This document shows positions 23,352 to 36,800 of a stretch of DNA of 64,000 nucleotides, piece after piece (the first letter of the stretch is position 1; each line of letters opens with the position of its first letter). Position numbers and translations under genes: made by a program. The notes under the pieces are model-generated. The model ran no database searches, had not been told where the DNA came from, and worked only from the letters and a program-made list of their open reading frames with translations. The DNA lies in the NCBI GenBank assembly GCA_032622095.1, contig CP136066.1:131349917-131413916 (forward strand), written 5' to 3'. This stretch comes from Siphonodentalium dalli (Eukaryota; Mollusca; Scaphopoda; Gadilida; Siphonodentaliidae).

Positions 23352-23859
23352 TTAATAAAATTAAAATAATCTACAAAGTTCTCAGCAGGTGGGAGACCAT
23401 CTAGGTATTAAATACACATCTAGCTCCAAGCAGCCAACATATGCTTACAGAGCATAACCCATGCATTTTAACTCTCACAAAAGTTATACCGCTAGCGGAA
23501 TGAACCCTGAATACATACTGACTCCCCATTATGTATCCCTCCTAATGGTCAACTGTTATGGTACAATTGATTAAATCATCACTAACATTAGTTAAGCTTT
23601 TTCTCTAAATACCCCTTTAATATCTGTAATCGAACTATTAGGAATCAATCAACGCCTTGCCAATAGATATTTGAACATTTCAAATAAAGTAAATCCTACA
23701 CACAATTTCTCGAAGCTTCGTAATTAAACACATGTTTAAGTCATTTAATGCCACGATACGTCTGTCATTCAAATGCTTGCTCCTATAAATGGCTTCTGCA
23801 TCTGTGGAGACTGAGAGATAAACAAAATTAATGTTTCTGTAGAAATTAAGGTTTTCTAG

Positions 23860-25960
23860 TGTGTCACTACTTCAGATATGGTTCAAATAGCATACAAATC
23901 ACCGCATTTTGGTCACATACCTTAAAGGTACACGTCATTTATGCATTTAAACCTAATTCCGCGTATACATCAATACAAACGCTCTTTATTTTCCAAATAG
24001 TTTGAATGTACCTAGTTTTAACAAAGATTTATGCAATCTACATGCTTTCATTCATATAAAATTTACGAAATGTATGTTAAACGACAACAACATTGTAACA
24101 GACTGGCCACTTACCTTCAATTTATAGGTCATATTAGCCTGTACATTTATGGGAGACAGACATACATAATATAATGCATTGGCACAGTGTTAGTGATAAT
24201 AATAAGGTGTCATTACTTCAGAAATTGTTCATATAGCATACTATTGTACCCGTGGTCACGTACATTAAATGAACACGTCACTTAAGCATTTAAACCTAAC
24301 TCAGTGTATCTATCAATAAAACGCTCTTTATTTTCAAATTTGTCTGAATTGTACTAAATTTACATTTAAAATCAAGCATTTAAACCTAATTCCGTCTATC
24401 CGTAAATAAAAAACGCTCTTTATTTTCAAAATTTGTCTTAATGTCCATCGTTTACTAAATTTATATTTAAAATTAAGCATTTAAACCTAATTCCGTCTAT
24501 CCGTAAATAAAAAACGCTCTTTATTTTCAAAATTTGTCTTAAAGTCCATCGTATACTAAATTTATATTTAAAATTAAGCATTTAAACATAATTCATCGTA
24601 TCTATCAATAAAAAACGCTCTTTATTTTCAAAAACGTCCATAGTTTTAACAAAGATTTTGCAATCTACATGCTTTAATTCATATAAAATTACCCCGTGTG
24701 TGTTAGACAACAACATTATAACATATTGGCTTTCAAGTTACATATGCATGTACATTCGATGCACGAGGAAACATTGTAGGAAATGAAGGTATTGATGTGT
24801 CATTACTTCAGAAATTGTTCATACAATTGACCGTATTTTGATCACATACCTTAAAGGTACACGTCACTTTGTCTATAATCAGACAATACATTACACGTAG
24901 GGTTAAACATGTCCATCGTAGTAAGCTTATTTACTTCAGAAATGGTTCCAATAGCATACTATTGCACCCGTGGTCACATACCTTAAAGGAACACGTCACT
25001 TAGGCATTTAAACATAACTCAGTGTATCTATCAATAAAACGCTCTTTATTTTCAAAATTTGACTTAAATGCACTAAATTTACATTTAAAATCAAGCATTT
25101 AAACCTAATTGCGTCTATCCGTAAATAAAACACACTCTTTATTTTCAAAATTTGTCTTAATGTCCATCGTTTACTAAATTTATATTTAAAATTAAGCATT
25201 TAAACATAATTCATCGTATCCATAAATAAAAAACGCTCTTTATTTTCAAAAACGTCCATAGTTTTAACAAAGATTTTTGCAATCTACATGCTTTCATTCA
25301 TATAAAATTACCCCGTGTGTGTTAGACAACAACATTATAACATATTGGCTTTCAAGTTACATATGCATGTACATTCGATGCACGAGGCAACATTGTAGGA
25401 AATGAAGGTATTGATGTGTCATTACTTCAGAAATTGTTCATACAATTGACCGTATTTTGATCACATACCTTAAAAGTACACGTCACTTTTGTCTATAATC
25501 ACACAAAACATTACACATAGGGTTCAACATGTCCACCGTAGTAAGCTTATTTACTTCAGAAATGGTTCCAATAACATAGTATTGTACCCGTGGTATCACA
25601 TACCTTAAAGGTACACGTCACTTTTGTCTATAATCAGACAATACATTACACGTAGGGTTAAACATGTCCATCGTAGTAAGCTTATTTACTTCAGAAATGG
25701 TTCCAATAGCATAGTATTGTACCCACGGGGTCACATACCTTAAAGGTACACGTCATTTGTGTCTATAATCAGACAATACATTACGCATAGGGTTCAACAT
25801 GGTCACCGAAGCAAACTAATCCAAAAGCAACGAACACCCATTACTGAGTCCCGCTGTTACACACAACACAATTACTCGGGATTAAGGTCTTCTAGTAATG
25901 AGTTATGGTTGTATACTTTAGAAATGGTACCTATAGCATAATATTGTACCCCATTGATGC
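23860..25960. repeat. Interleaved tandem arrays, left arm
   Basis: Two modules alternate. Module A (ACTTCAGAAATGGTTCCAAT... CACATACCTTAAAGGTACAC) recurs near 23,868, 24,210, 24,795, 24,935, 25,425, 25,550 and 25,690. Module B (AAGCATTTAAACCTAATTCC... ACGCTCTTTATTTTCAAAAT), period about 105 bp, recurs near 23,945, 24,285, 24,370, 24,475, 24,580, 25,000, 25,095 and 25,195. The right arm (35,335-36,800) has about 620 bp less, that is several copies fewer, a typical copy-number difference for tandem repeats. Confidence 0.75.
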
Positions 25961-27044
25961 ACATCACGTTTCATGTGAATTACATGAGCAGGTAACTCAA
26001 TTCTCTGCATTTTGAATGGAGTTGGGTATTTTTGTATATTATATACAGTGTTATTTAGCTTAGAAATGGTTGTTATTTTATATCAATATGCCAGTTTATG
26101 TCACAGACAAAATGCGTACTCACTATTCACATAGACTAATATGTAAGCATTTGTATCATTTAGAATGTCAAAATATGGTCTAAGTCAGTCGTATTAGCTA
26201 TATATGGCCACTTACCGTTCAAGTTATAACCCCATTAAAACTATGCTTCAAATGTAAATTATATGTAACTTGAATATGATCGGTCCCCAGGCCCTTTTTA
26301 GGTCATAGGTTCTAACCGACCATCGTTCATACTCGAACGCGTGTGTATATGATAGCTATGGTACTGGTAGAGAAATCTAGAGAGCTACGTAGACCCACTG
26401 CCTACATCAATATATATATACGATATACATGCACTGGTCGCAATGGGTTCCCGTTACTAGCCTATAGACATGAAGTATTAAAGTTATACACCTTCATCAG
26501 GGCGCTCTTAATGAGTTTTGAATTGGCATATGGGTACGAATCCAAACCATTCCGATGTAATTTATCGGAATGCCAATCATAACCATCTGCACAGAGAAAG
26601 CTAGTGGGGACGATACACACTGTTTGCGTAATTGACTAGACACATTGAAGTAAAGAAGCACCCTGATGTATCAAAGGTATATTTCAAGGATTTTTAATCG
26701 GCAACCATTATTGAATATATTTTTGTTGGGCATGGTCATATGCACCACTGTGTTTCATATAAAACAAAAAACTAGTGGGTGGTGAAATCACCGAAGGCCA
26801 ATATTCCCGATGGTAAGTTAATTTTAGCATATGGGATACATTTATGACTAAATCGGTTATAGGAAATGAGGTAAATTGCACTTTATTATTTAAAAGGAAT
26901 AACGCTATACAAGCTTAAACACACAAACCATGAGTTTTATCAACTTATTACGTGTAGCATATTTGGAGTTTAGTTATGTTCATCAAACACCGGTAATTGA
27001 CACCTCTGTCTGTATATTTTTGTTATTACGATTGGGTCCCGTGT

Positions 27045-27623
27045 TCACCCCTTTTTAGTTGTAAGCGAATAGTCTCCATAGCTCCAAATCGTTCTGAATG
27101 TCCAAACTAATTCACTATCTAATTCTGAAATAGGTTTAGTTGTGCTCACAATGTAATCCAAAACTAGTTGTTCATTGAACATCTTTTCAATCATGAAAAT
27201 AGGACAAGGTTCCCTCATAATAATGTAACCATAAATTGATGTAACTTCTTCGAATTCCAAACTATAGTCATTAAAAACCGTGCTACGGTATTCAGCGAAG
27301 CGGGCAAAGTTATCACCGATAAGTACACGAATCTCATATATGTCTTTTTTAGTAATACCACTAAATATCCAACACTCAGAAAACAGTTGATCCAAAGTAT
27401 CCAGTAAGATATCTGTTTCAAATTCTGATCTCTCCATCAAAGCATTCAATCTCTTTCTACCATCATCAAAATTTCCTTCTAGAAGTTCCGTAATTATTAA
27501 TTTACTCTCCCTTAAGAACCATGTATGTTGTAATTCTGTTTTCATGTCTCCATGTATCGTTGACGCGTTAACTAACTCCTTGTAAATTTTCTCAAGCATT
27601 TCTGTGGGTAATATTTCCTCCAT
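27045..27623 (-). CDS. Uncharacterised 192-residue protein, left arm copy
   Basis: This gene encodes exactly the same 192 residues as the right-arm copy at 33,670-34,248, in mirror orientation, so transcription runs away from the spacer. The protein is acidic and, from its Leu/Ile/Glu pattern (for example KIYKELVNAS, RKRLNALMERSEFETDILLD), probably all helical. There is no signal peptide, membrane span, zinc motif or catalytic signature that I recognise. It is the longest conserved frame in the arms and the only one starting with a good ATG, so it is the best candidate for an element protein. Function unknown. Confidence 0.6.
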   Translation of the reverse strand: MEEILPTEMLEKIYKELVNASTIHGDMKTELQHTWFLRESKLIITELLEGNFDDGRKRLNALMERSEFETDILLDTLDQLFSECWIFSGITKKDIYEIRVLIGDNFARFAEYRSTVFNDYSLEFEEVTSIYGYIIMREPCPIFMIEKMFNEQLVLDYIVSTTKPISELDSELVWTFRTIWSYGDYSLTTKKG

Positions 27624-28149
27624 AATTCCTAATTTACAAAACCATCTGTTTATTCGAGTAAATCCGCTAACTCACATGTCATTGGACATGAGTTCCTCAT
27701 ATAATTAACACAATCGGTTGTTCGTACCCATACCTAGTGAGCTTATGATCTATAATAGCTATCGGTAAAGTATTTAGTTCTTATTATAATATTTATAACC
27801 AATCAAAATCCGTTGCTGAATTTAGCTATACGAGGACAAACGGAATGATAACATCCGTTCAACAACTTGGTATTCCAGTCATAGTCATAGTTCATTTCAT
27901 ATTATTACTCTAAAATCTCCATTACATGGAGAAAATAAAGAGCCCATCTGATGTAAACTAGTATATAAGTACTTAGTGATTTATTTTCATCAATTATATG
28001 TATTGTTACTCCTATAAATATAGTCTGTTATACAGAGGATACATCGCCCACGTGACAGTATCGTGTTACGAAAGGTCTACTGTGTTCAAAGTATATAAAT
28101 GCGTGTCAGGTTTATGTATATGTCCCTGTTTCTTAAAGCAAATCCAGTA

Positions 28150-28600
28150 CATATACGTGCGTTAAGACACGTGCAATTGCCACTAGTAAATCACGTATAA
28201 AAGCTCTTTACTGCATAGTTAAACTGTTGAGTTTTCACACGCATTATATGTCTTTTTTATGGACTATATACGTGGTATATGTCAGTATATACATGAATGT
28301 AATGTAATCACGTGCGCGTATTAATTTCATATATTCTTCTCAAAACAACTCAGCACAACGCATCAATTCTGATGTCTATGGCGGTTCAAACAGTGTACAC
28401 TTTCAGTGTTGTTACCGTTTAATGCATACCATACTCATTTATGCATAATAACGCGGGTCTACATCGTTGCTATGTACCTATATACGTCCATATTTCTTAA
28501 AGTATAGTATCTATACGTACATCATGGCGTATATTAAACCCCCTTTCACTGGTAAATCACGTATAAACGCTCTTTATTGTATAGTCAACTAACCATTTCT
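28150..28600. repeat. Dispersed block with ACGCTCTTTATT, left arm
   Basis: CACTAGTAAATCACGTATAA followed by GCTCTTTACTGCATAGT (about 28,179) is repeated as CACTGGTAAATCACGTATAA with ACGCTCTTTATTGTATAGTC (about 28,547). The block shares its ACGCTCTTTATT core with array module B and with unrelated repeats at 57.9-58.8 kb. Confidence 0.55.
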
Positions 28601-29811
28601 ACATACACGCTGCTCTGTGGTGGTCTGTTGTGTCTTACCATTATACCATTATATGTAGAAGGTAATGTGGTCAAATATGTATAAGTCTGATTTTGTGTCA
28701 ATGTGCCTGTTATTAATCTCATCAATTGGGTCGTTTATAAGTCGTCAAACATGATGACTTCTAATCATCTAATAGGTATTATAAAAAATGCCTACTTCAC
28801 AAATATTTTGAGTGCATTTCAGTGTATGTTTCGTGCTCTGTAAAAACGTGATTTGACCGCTAGTGATGTAGTGAAATAACGTATTTTATAGTTGTCAAAT
28901 ACGTACTAAAAATATTGTCAATTTATGACTCATCTAATGAATTTTCCACACCTAGTGTCTACAATATGTTTATATATTGTGACTCATTACTACGATTGCA
29001 GTATGTCCACGTATGTCAGATATTACATAACCTTGATAACTATGTTTAGAAATACCTGGTATATGAGATCATATTGTAGCTGACAGAGACTGGAATGCGA
29101 CTTGCATCTACCATCACGTGCGTTCGAATGAAGTTACATGTACGATATGAGCCATTATATGTGTCGATGAGGTGTTATATCAGTATATTCATGCAATATT
29201 CGTAAATGACAGCAGCATATCTTTTCCCTCCCATTATCAAGCGAGATTTTGTGGTTAGCTGACAAAGATGGCATTTTCGAATATATATAGCCTATTGGAC
29301 ACTTACTTCAAATGCTAAAATTGCCTCTTCAAAATAGTTAAAAGTACACATTTTTATTTCGAATTTCATTGTTTACGGTTAATTTCCTGTTATGAAATTG
29401 GTCCTTTTATAAATGCTTAATACGCAGTTACAAAAAGCCCTAATTGACAAACATTTTAAGCGCTATTATGACTATATTTGACGAATAAAAAAAACGCCAT
29501 TTGACGTAGTACAACAACGTGAAATGACTACTTTTTTAAACGCGAATTTTAAACAAAACTAATATACAAAAGAATTTTAAACTAAAATAATAAGTTTGGT
29601 TGATGTATAGTTTGGTTGACAGCATTTTCACACACAGAAGCGTTATGATACAGTTTCACCACTCACACAGAAGCGATCTTATACGGTGTAGCGGTATGTT
29701 ACAGAGTTATCGTTCTTTTCGAGGCTAAAAAAAGCGCAGGCCGGCCCCCTCCCTCTCCCCCGTTTTAAAAGGGGCGGTGTTAAGGGGAGCGATCGCGCGT
29801 CACGAAAAAAT

Positions 29812-31512
29812 GTCACCCCATTTTACACATAACCCTTCTACATATTTACCACAATTCTACTTTTACCCTTACCCAATATAACCCCCTCTCTTCCGAACTT
29901 CTTAGCCATCATCTTTATGCTACTTTGTGCATCATTCATGTTCTTTGCCCTATGTCCCTGTCATTTCCTATAAGTTTACACCATTTTGCATGTGTTCTCC
30001 TTTTTACTACTGTATCCTTAATACACAAACCCCCAAGTTCATACACATATACGTAATACTTTCCATTCATGCTCTGCTTTATGTTTACTCTTTTGTCGCG
30101 TTACATCCCCTATGTTTTCGACCAACTGCTTACACCTAAATTATATATATGTATATATGTCCCCTTTTACCCATCTCTTCTCCTCTCCACCCCCAGTTCA
30201 TATGATTTAGTTATACTTTTACCCCTATGGCCCTCTTCTCTCACTCCCTCTGCTTTCCTCTACCTGGTGCCGTTTTATTTTCTATACCATTTAAGCCCCA
30301 TTGCCGGCTCTTACCCCCTAATTACTGTCTGCAATCATGGTTACCCCTCTCCTTCCAAAGCAAAACCCCCACATTTCATATGATTTAGGTATATACTCAA
30401 TGATTATTTTTATCTCATCTACTTTAATTATGTACATGTTCCCCACCCCAGCTCTCTGCTATACACCTCTATTCATTTTACCCTATACCCCATTTACCTT
30501 TCTTCACATAACCACCTTTCATTCTTTTTTACCTTCCCCTTTTGTACCTCTAAACACTTTGTTCTTCCCACAACAATCCCAATGTTTTCCTAGGAAAGTA
30601 ATGCTTACTACTCAATGTTTTCTCCAAATTATACCCTTCTGCTCCCATTTACTTGCCTCTCACTCTCCCCATCGCCTTCCCCTTTTTACACATGTATAAA
30701 CCTCTGTTGAGTGGCTTTTCTTAGCCTCCTATACTCTTCGCTATACACCTCTATACACTCTCCCACTGCCCCTTTACCCTTTTTCCCATAAGCACCTTTC
30801 ATTCTTTTCATGTCTCCCTTTTCCATTTTATACAACTCTTATTTTACCTCTGTTCTACCCACAACAATCCCAATGTTTTCCTAGGAAAGTAAGGCTTACA
30901 CCTCAATGTTTTCTCAAAATTATACCATTCTGCCCCAATTTCTTGCCTCTCGCTCTCCCCATTTCCTTCCCCTGTTTGCACCATCTACATGTATAAACCT
31001 ATATTGAGTGGCTTTTCCTAGCCTCCTATACTCTTCGCTATAATACACCTCTGTACACTCTCCCACTGCCCCTTTACCCTTTTTCCCATAAGCACCTTTC
31101 ATTCTTTTCATGTCTCCCTTTTCCATTTTATACAACTCTTATTTTACCTCTGTTCTACCCACAACAATCCCAATGTTTTCCTAGGAAAGTAAGGCTTACA
31201 CCTCAATGTTTTCTCCAAATTATACCCTTCTCCCCCAATTTCTTGCCTCTCGCTCTCCCCATCTCCTCCCCCTTTTTGCACCATCTACATGTATAAACCT
31301 ATATTGAGTGGCTTTTCCTAGCCTCCTAAGCTCTTCACTATATGTTAATTCATATATTAAAAACCATGAACAGTGTACACTACCTAATCCATTATCATCT
31401 CCAATTAATACACGGTCATATCATCCCATCCCCATTTCCCACACTCCATTACCCCTCATACTGTGTTGTTTCCCCCATCCATTTCCTCTGCCTTATACTT
31501 TTCTTCTATGAT
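29812..31512 (+). repeat. Pyrimidine-rich spacer of the 19-kb palindrome
   Basis: The non-palindromic centre. The + strand is rich in C and T along its whole length (tracts such as CTCTCCCC, CCCTTTTACC). It holds about three tandem units of roughly 300 bp: the words CCCACAACAATCCCAATGTT and TTTTCCTAGGAAAGTAA recur at about 30,569, 30,858 and 31,159, with a 301-bp step between the last two. Open frames here are a by-product of low purine content, and none has a recognisable domain. The edges are GC-rich (GATCGCGCGTCACG) and belong to the arms. Confidence 0.7.
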
Positions 31513-33669
31513 ATTTTTTCGTGACGCGCGATCGCTCCCCGTAACACCGCCCCTTTTAAAACGGAGAGGGAGGGGGCCGGCCTGCGCTTTTTTTAGCCTC
31601 GAAAAGAACGATAACTCTGTAACATACCGCTACACCGTATAAGATCGCTTCTGTGTGAGTGGTGAAACTGTATCATAACGCTTCTGTGTGTGAAAATGCT
31701 GTCAACCAAACTATACATCAACCAAACTTATTATTTTAGTTTAAAATTCTTTTGTATATTAGTTTTGTTTAAAATTCGCGTTTAAAAAAGTAGTCATTTC
31801 ACGTTGTTGTACTACGTCAAATGGCGTTTTTTTTATTCGTCAAATATAGTCATAATAGCGCTTAAAATGTTTGTCAATTAGGGCTTTTTGTAACTGCGTA
31901 TTAAGCATTTATAAAAGGACCAATTTCATAACAGGAAATTAACCGTAAACAATGAAATTCGAAATAAAAATGTGTACTTTTAACTATTTTGAAGAGGCAA
32001 TTTTAGCATTTGAAGTAAGTGTCCAATAGGCTATATATATTCGAAAATGCCATCTTTGTCAGCTAACCACAAAATCTCGCTTGATAATGGGAGGGAAAAG
32101 ATATGCTGCTGTCATTTACGAATATTGCATGAATATACTGATATAACACCTCATCGACACATATAATGGCTCATATCGTACATGTAACTTCATTCGAACG
32201 CACGTGATGGTAGATGCAAGTCGCATTCCAGTCTCTGTCAGCTACAATATGATCTCATATACCAGGTATTTCTAAACATAGTTATCAAGGTTATGTAATA
32301 TCTGACATACGTGGACATACTGCAATCGTAGTAATGAGTCACAATATATAAACATATTGTAGACACTAGGTGTGGAAAATTCATTAGATGAGTCATAAAT
32401 TGACAATATTTTTAGTACGTATTTGACAACTATAAAATACGTTATTTCACTACATCACTAGCGGTCAAATCACGTTTTTACAGAGCACGAAACATACACT
32501 GAAATGCACTCAAAATATTTGTGAAGTAGGCATTTTTTATAATACCTATTAGATGATTAGAAGTCATCATGTTTGACGACTTATAAACGACCCAATTGAT
32601 GAGATTAATAACAGGCACATTGACACAAAATCAGACTTATACATATTTGACCACATTACCTTCTACATATAATGGTATAATGGTAAGACACAACAGACCA
32701 CCACAGAGCAGCGTGTATGTAGAAATGGTTAGTTGACTATACAATAAAGAGCGTTTATACGTGATTTACCAGTGAAAGGGGGTTTAATATACGCCATGAT
32801 GTACGTATAGATACTATACTTTAAGAAATATGGACGTATATAGGTATATAGCAACGATGTAGACCCGCGTTATTATGCATAAATGAGTATGGTATGCATT
32901 AAACGGTAACAACACTGAAAGTGTACACTGTTTGAACCGCCATAGACATCAGAATTGATGCGTTGTGCTGAGTTGTTTTGAGAAGAATATATGAAATTAA
33001 TACGCGCACGTGATTACATTACATTCGTGTATATACTGACATATACCACGTATATAGTCCATAAAAAAGACATATAATGCGTGTGAAAACTCAACAGTTT
33101 AACTATGCAGTAAAGAGCTTTTATACGTGATTTACTAGTGGCAATTGCACGTGTCTTAACGCACGTATATGTACTGGATTTGCTTTAAGAAACAGGGACA
33201 TATACATAAACAGTAGACCTTTCGTAACACGATACTGTCACGTGGGCGATGTATCCTCTGTATAACAGACTATATTTATAGGAGTAACAATACATATAAT
33301 TGATGAAAATAAATCACTAAGTACTTATATACTAGTTTACATCAGATGGGCTCTTTATTTTCTCCATGTAATGGAGATTTTAGAGTAATAATATGAAATG
33401 AACTATGACTATGACTGGAATACCAAGTTGTTGAACGGATGTTATCATTCCGTTTGTCCTCGTATAGCTAAATTCAGCAACGGATTTTGATTGGTTATAA
33501 ATATTATAATAAGAACTAAATACTTTACCGATAGCTATTATAGATCATAAGCTCACTAGGTATGGGTACGAACAACCGATTGTGTTAATTATATGAGGAA
33601 CTCATGTCCAATGACATGTGAGTTAGCGGATTTACTCGAATAAACAGATGGTTTTGTAAATTAGGAATT

Positions 33670-34248
33670 ATGGAGGAAATATTACCCACAGAAATGCTTG
33701 AGAAAATTTACAAGGAGTTAGTTAACGCGTCAACGATACATGGAGACATGAAAACAGAATTACAACATACATGGTTCTTAAGGGAGAGTAAATTAATAAT
33801 TACGGAACTTCTAGAAGGAAATTTTGATGATGGTAGAAAGAGATTGAATGCTTTGATGGAGAGATCAGAATTTGAAACAGATATCTTACTGGATACTTTG
33901 GATCAACTGTTTTCTGAGTGTTGGATATTTAGTGGTATTACTAAAAAAGACATATATGAGATTCGTGTACTTATCGGTGATAACTTTGCCCGCTTCGCTG
34001 AATACCGTAGCACGGTTTTTAATGACTATAGTTTGGAATTCGAAGAAGTTACATCAATTTATGGTTACATTATTATGAGGGAACCTTGTCCTATTTTCAT
34101 GATTGAAAAGATGTTCAATGAACAACTAGTTTTGGATTACATTGTGAGCACAACTAAACCTATTTCAGAATTAGATAGTGAATTAGTTTGGACATTCAGA
34201 ACGATTTGGAGCTATGGAGACTATTCGCTTACAACTAAAAAGGGGTGA
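33670..34248 (+). CDS. Uncharacterised 192-residue protein, right arm copy
   Basis: Starts at ATG in the context GGAATTATGGAGG and ends TGA at 34,246-34,248. Sequence is identical to the left-arm copy at 27,045-27,623. Perfect conservation over 579 bp in both arms means either very recent palindrome formation or gene conversion between arms. Residues 1-60 contain two amphipathic helices, and the centre is rich in acidic residues. I recognise no family. A capsid-like, regulatory or DNA-binding role would be a guess, and I do not assign one. Neighbours in the same orientation are the tandem arrays and, about 3.6 kb on, the heat-shock-like sites. Confidence 0.6.
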   Translation: MEEILPTEMLEKIYKELVNASTIHGDMKTELQHTWFLRESKLIITELLEGNFDDGRKRLNALMERSEFETDILLDTLDQLFSECWIFSGITKKDIYEIRVLIGDNFARFAEYRSTVFNDYSLEFEEVTSIYGYIIMREPCPIFMIEKMFNEQLVLDYIVSTTKPISELDSELVWTFRTIWSYGDYSLTTKKG

Positions 34249-35334
34249 ACACGGGACCCAATCGTAATAACAAAAATATACAGACAGAGGTGTCAATTAC
34301 CGGTGTTTGATGAACATAACTAAACTCCAAATATGCTACACGTAATAAGTTGATAAAACTCATGGTTTGTGTGTTTAAGCTTGTATAGCGTTATTCCTTT
34401 TAAATAATAAAGTGCAATTTACCTCATTTCCTATAACCGATTTAGTCATAAATGTATCCCATATGCTAAAATTAACTTACCATCGGGAATATTGGCCTTC
34501 GGTGATTTCACCACCCACTAGTTTTTTGTTTTATATGAAACACAGTGGTGCATATGACCATGCCCAACAAAAATATATTCAATAATGGTTGCCGATTAAA
34601 AATCCTTGAAATATACCTTTGATACATCAGGGTGCTTCTTTACTTCAATGTGTCTAGTCAATTACGCAAACAGTGTGTATCGTCCCCACTAGCTTTCTCT
34701 GTGCAGATGGTTATGATTGGCATTCCGATAAATTACATCGGAATGGTTTGGATTCGTACCCATATGCCAATTCAAAACTCATTAAGAGCGCCCTGATGAA
34801 GGTGTATAACTTTAATACTTCATGTCTATAGGCTAGTAACGGGAACCCATTGCGACCAGTGCATGTATATCGTATATATATATTGATGTAGGCAGTGGGT
34901 CTACGTAGCTCTCTAGATTTCTCTACCAGTACCATAGCTATCATATACACACGCGTTCGAGTATGAACGATGGTCGGTTAGAACCTATGACCTAAAAAGG
35001 GCCTGGGGACCGATCATATTCAAGTTACATATAATTTACATTTGAAGCATAGTTTTAATGGGGTTATAACTTGAACGGTAAGTGGCCATATATAGCTAAT
35101 ACGACTGACTTAGACCATATTTTGACATTCTAAATGATACAAATGCTTACATATTAGTCTATGTGAATAGTGAGTACGCATTTTGTCTGTGACATAAACT
35201 GGCATATTGATATAAAATAACAACCATTTCTAAGCTAAATAACACTGTATATAATATACAAAAATACCCAACTCCATTCAAAATGCAGAGAATTGAGTTA
35301 CCTGCTCATGTAATTCACATGAAACGTGATGTGC

Positions 35335-36800
35335 ATCAATGGGGTACAATATTATGCTATAGGTACCATTTCTAAAGTATACAACCATAACTCATTACTA
35401 GAAGACCTTAATCCCGAGTAATTGTGTTGTGTGTAACAGCGGGACTCAGTAATGGGTGTTCGTTGCTTTTGGATTAGTTTGCTTCGGTGACCATGCTGAA
35501 CCCTATGCGTAATGTATTGTCTGATTATAGACACAAATGACGTGTACCTTTAAGGTATGTGACCCCGCGGGTACAATACTATGCTATTGGAACCATTTCT
35601 GAAGTAAATAAGCTTACTACGATGGACATGTTTAACCCTACGTGTAATGTATTGTCTGATTATAGACAAAAGTGACGTGTACCTTTAAGGTATGTGATAC
35701 CACGGGTACAATACTATGTTATTGGAACCATTTCTGAAGTAAATAAGCTTACTACGGTGGACATGTTGAACCCTATGTGTAATGTTTTGTGTGATTATAG
35801 ACAAAAGTGACGTGTACTTTTAAGGTATGTGATCAAAATACGGTCAATTGTATGAACAATTTCTGAAGTAATGACACATCAATACCTTCATTTCCTACAA
35901 TGTTTCCTCGTGCATCGAATGTACATGCATATGTAACTTGAAAGCCAATATGTTATAATGTTGTTGTCTAACACACACGGGGTAATTTTATATGAATTAA
36001 AGCATGTAGATTGCAAAATCTTTGTTAAAACTATGGACGTTTTTGAAAATAAAGAGCGTTTTTTATTTATGGATACGATGAATTATGTTTAAATGCTTAA
36101 TTTTAAATATAAATTTAGTATACGATGGACTTTAAGACAAATTTTGAAAATAAAGAGCGTTTTTTATTTACGGATAGACGGAATTAGGTTTAAATGCTTA
36201 ATTTTAAATATAAATTTAGTAAACGATGGACATTAAGACAAATTTTGAAAATAAAGAGCGTTTTTTATTTACGGATAGACGGAATTAGGTTTAAATGCTT
36301 GATTTTAAATGTAAATTTAGTACAATTCAGACAAATTTGAAAATAAAGAGCGTTTTATTGATAGATACACTGAGTTAGGTTTAAATGCTTAAGTGACGTG
36401 TTCATTTAATGTACGTGACCACGGGTACAATAGTATGCTATATGAACAATTTCTGAAGTAATGACACCTTATTATTATCACTAACACTGTGCCAATGCAT
36501 TATATTATGTATGTCTGTCTCCCATAAATGTACAGGCTAATATGACCTATAAATTGAAGGTAAGTGGCCAGTCTGTTACAATGTTGTTGTCGTTTAACAT
36601 ACATTTCGTAAATTTTATATGAATGAAAGCATGTAGATTGCATAAATCTTTGTTAAAACTAGGTACATTCAAACTATTTGGAAAATAAAGAGCGTTTGTA
36701 TTGATGTATACGCGGAATTAGGTTTAAATGCATAAATGACGGGTACCTAAAAGGTATGTGACCAAAATGCGGTGATTTGTATGCTATTTGAACCATATCT
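35335..36800. repeat. Interleaved tandem arrays, right arm
   Basis: Mirror of the array at 23,860-25,960, with fewer module copies. In + orientation module B reads AATAAAGAGCGT, so a canonical poly(A) signal AATAAA is repeated here several times on this strand. Confidence 0.75.

Noticed and set aside
30069-30699. Overlapping open frames of 104 and 120 codons in the spacer
   Set aside because: They are Pro/Ser/Leu-rich because the strand has few purines and hence few stops; frames overlap one another and have no domain.
29700-31600. tRNA or rRNA genes near the spacer edges
   Set aside because: GC-rich edges (GATCGCGCGTCACG) looked RNA-like, but no cloverleaf or conserved rRNA words were found.
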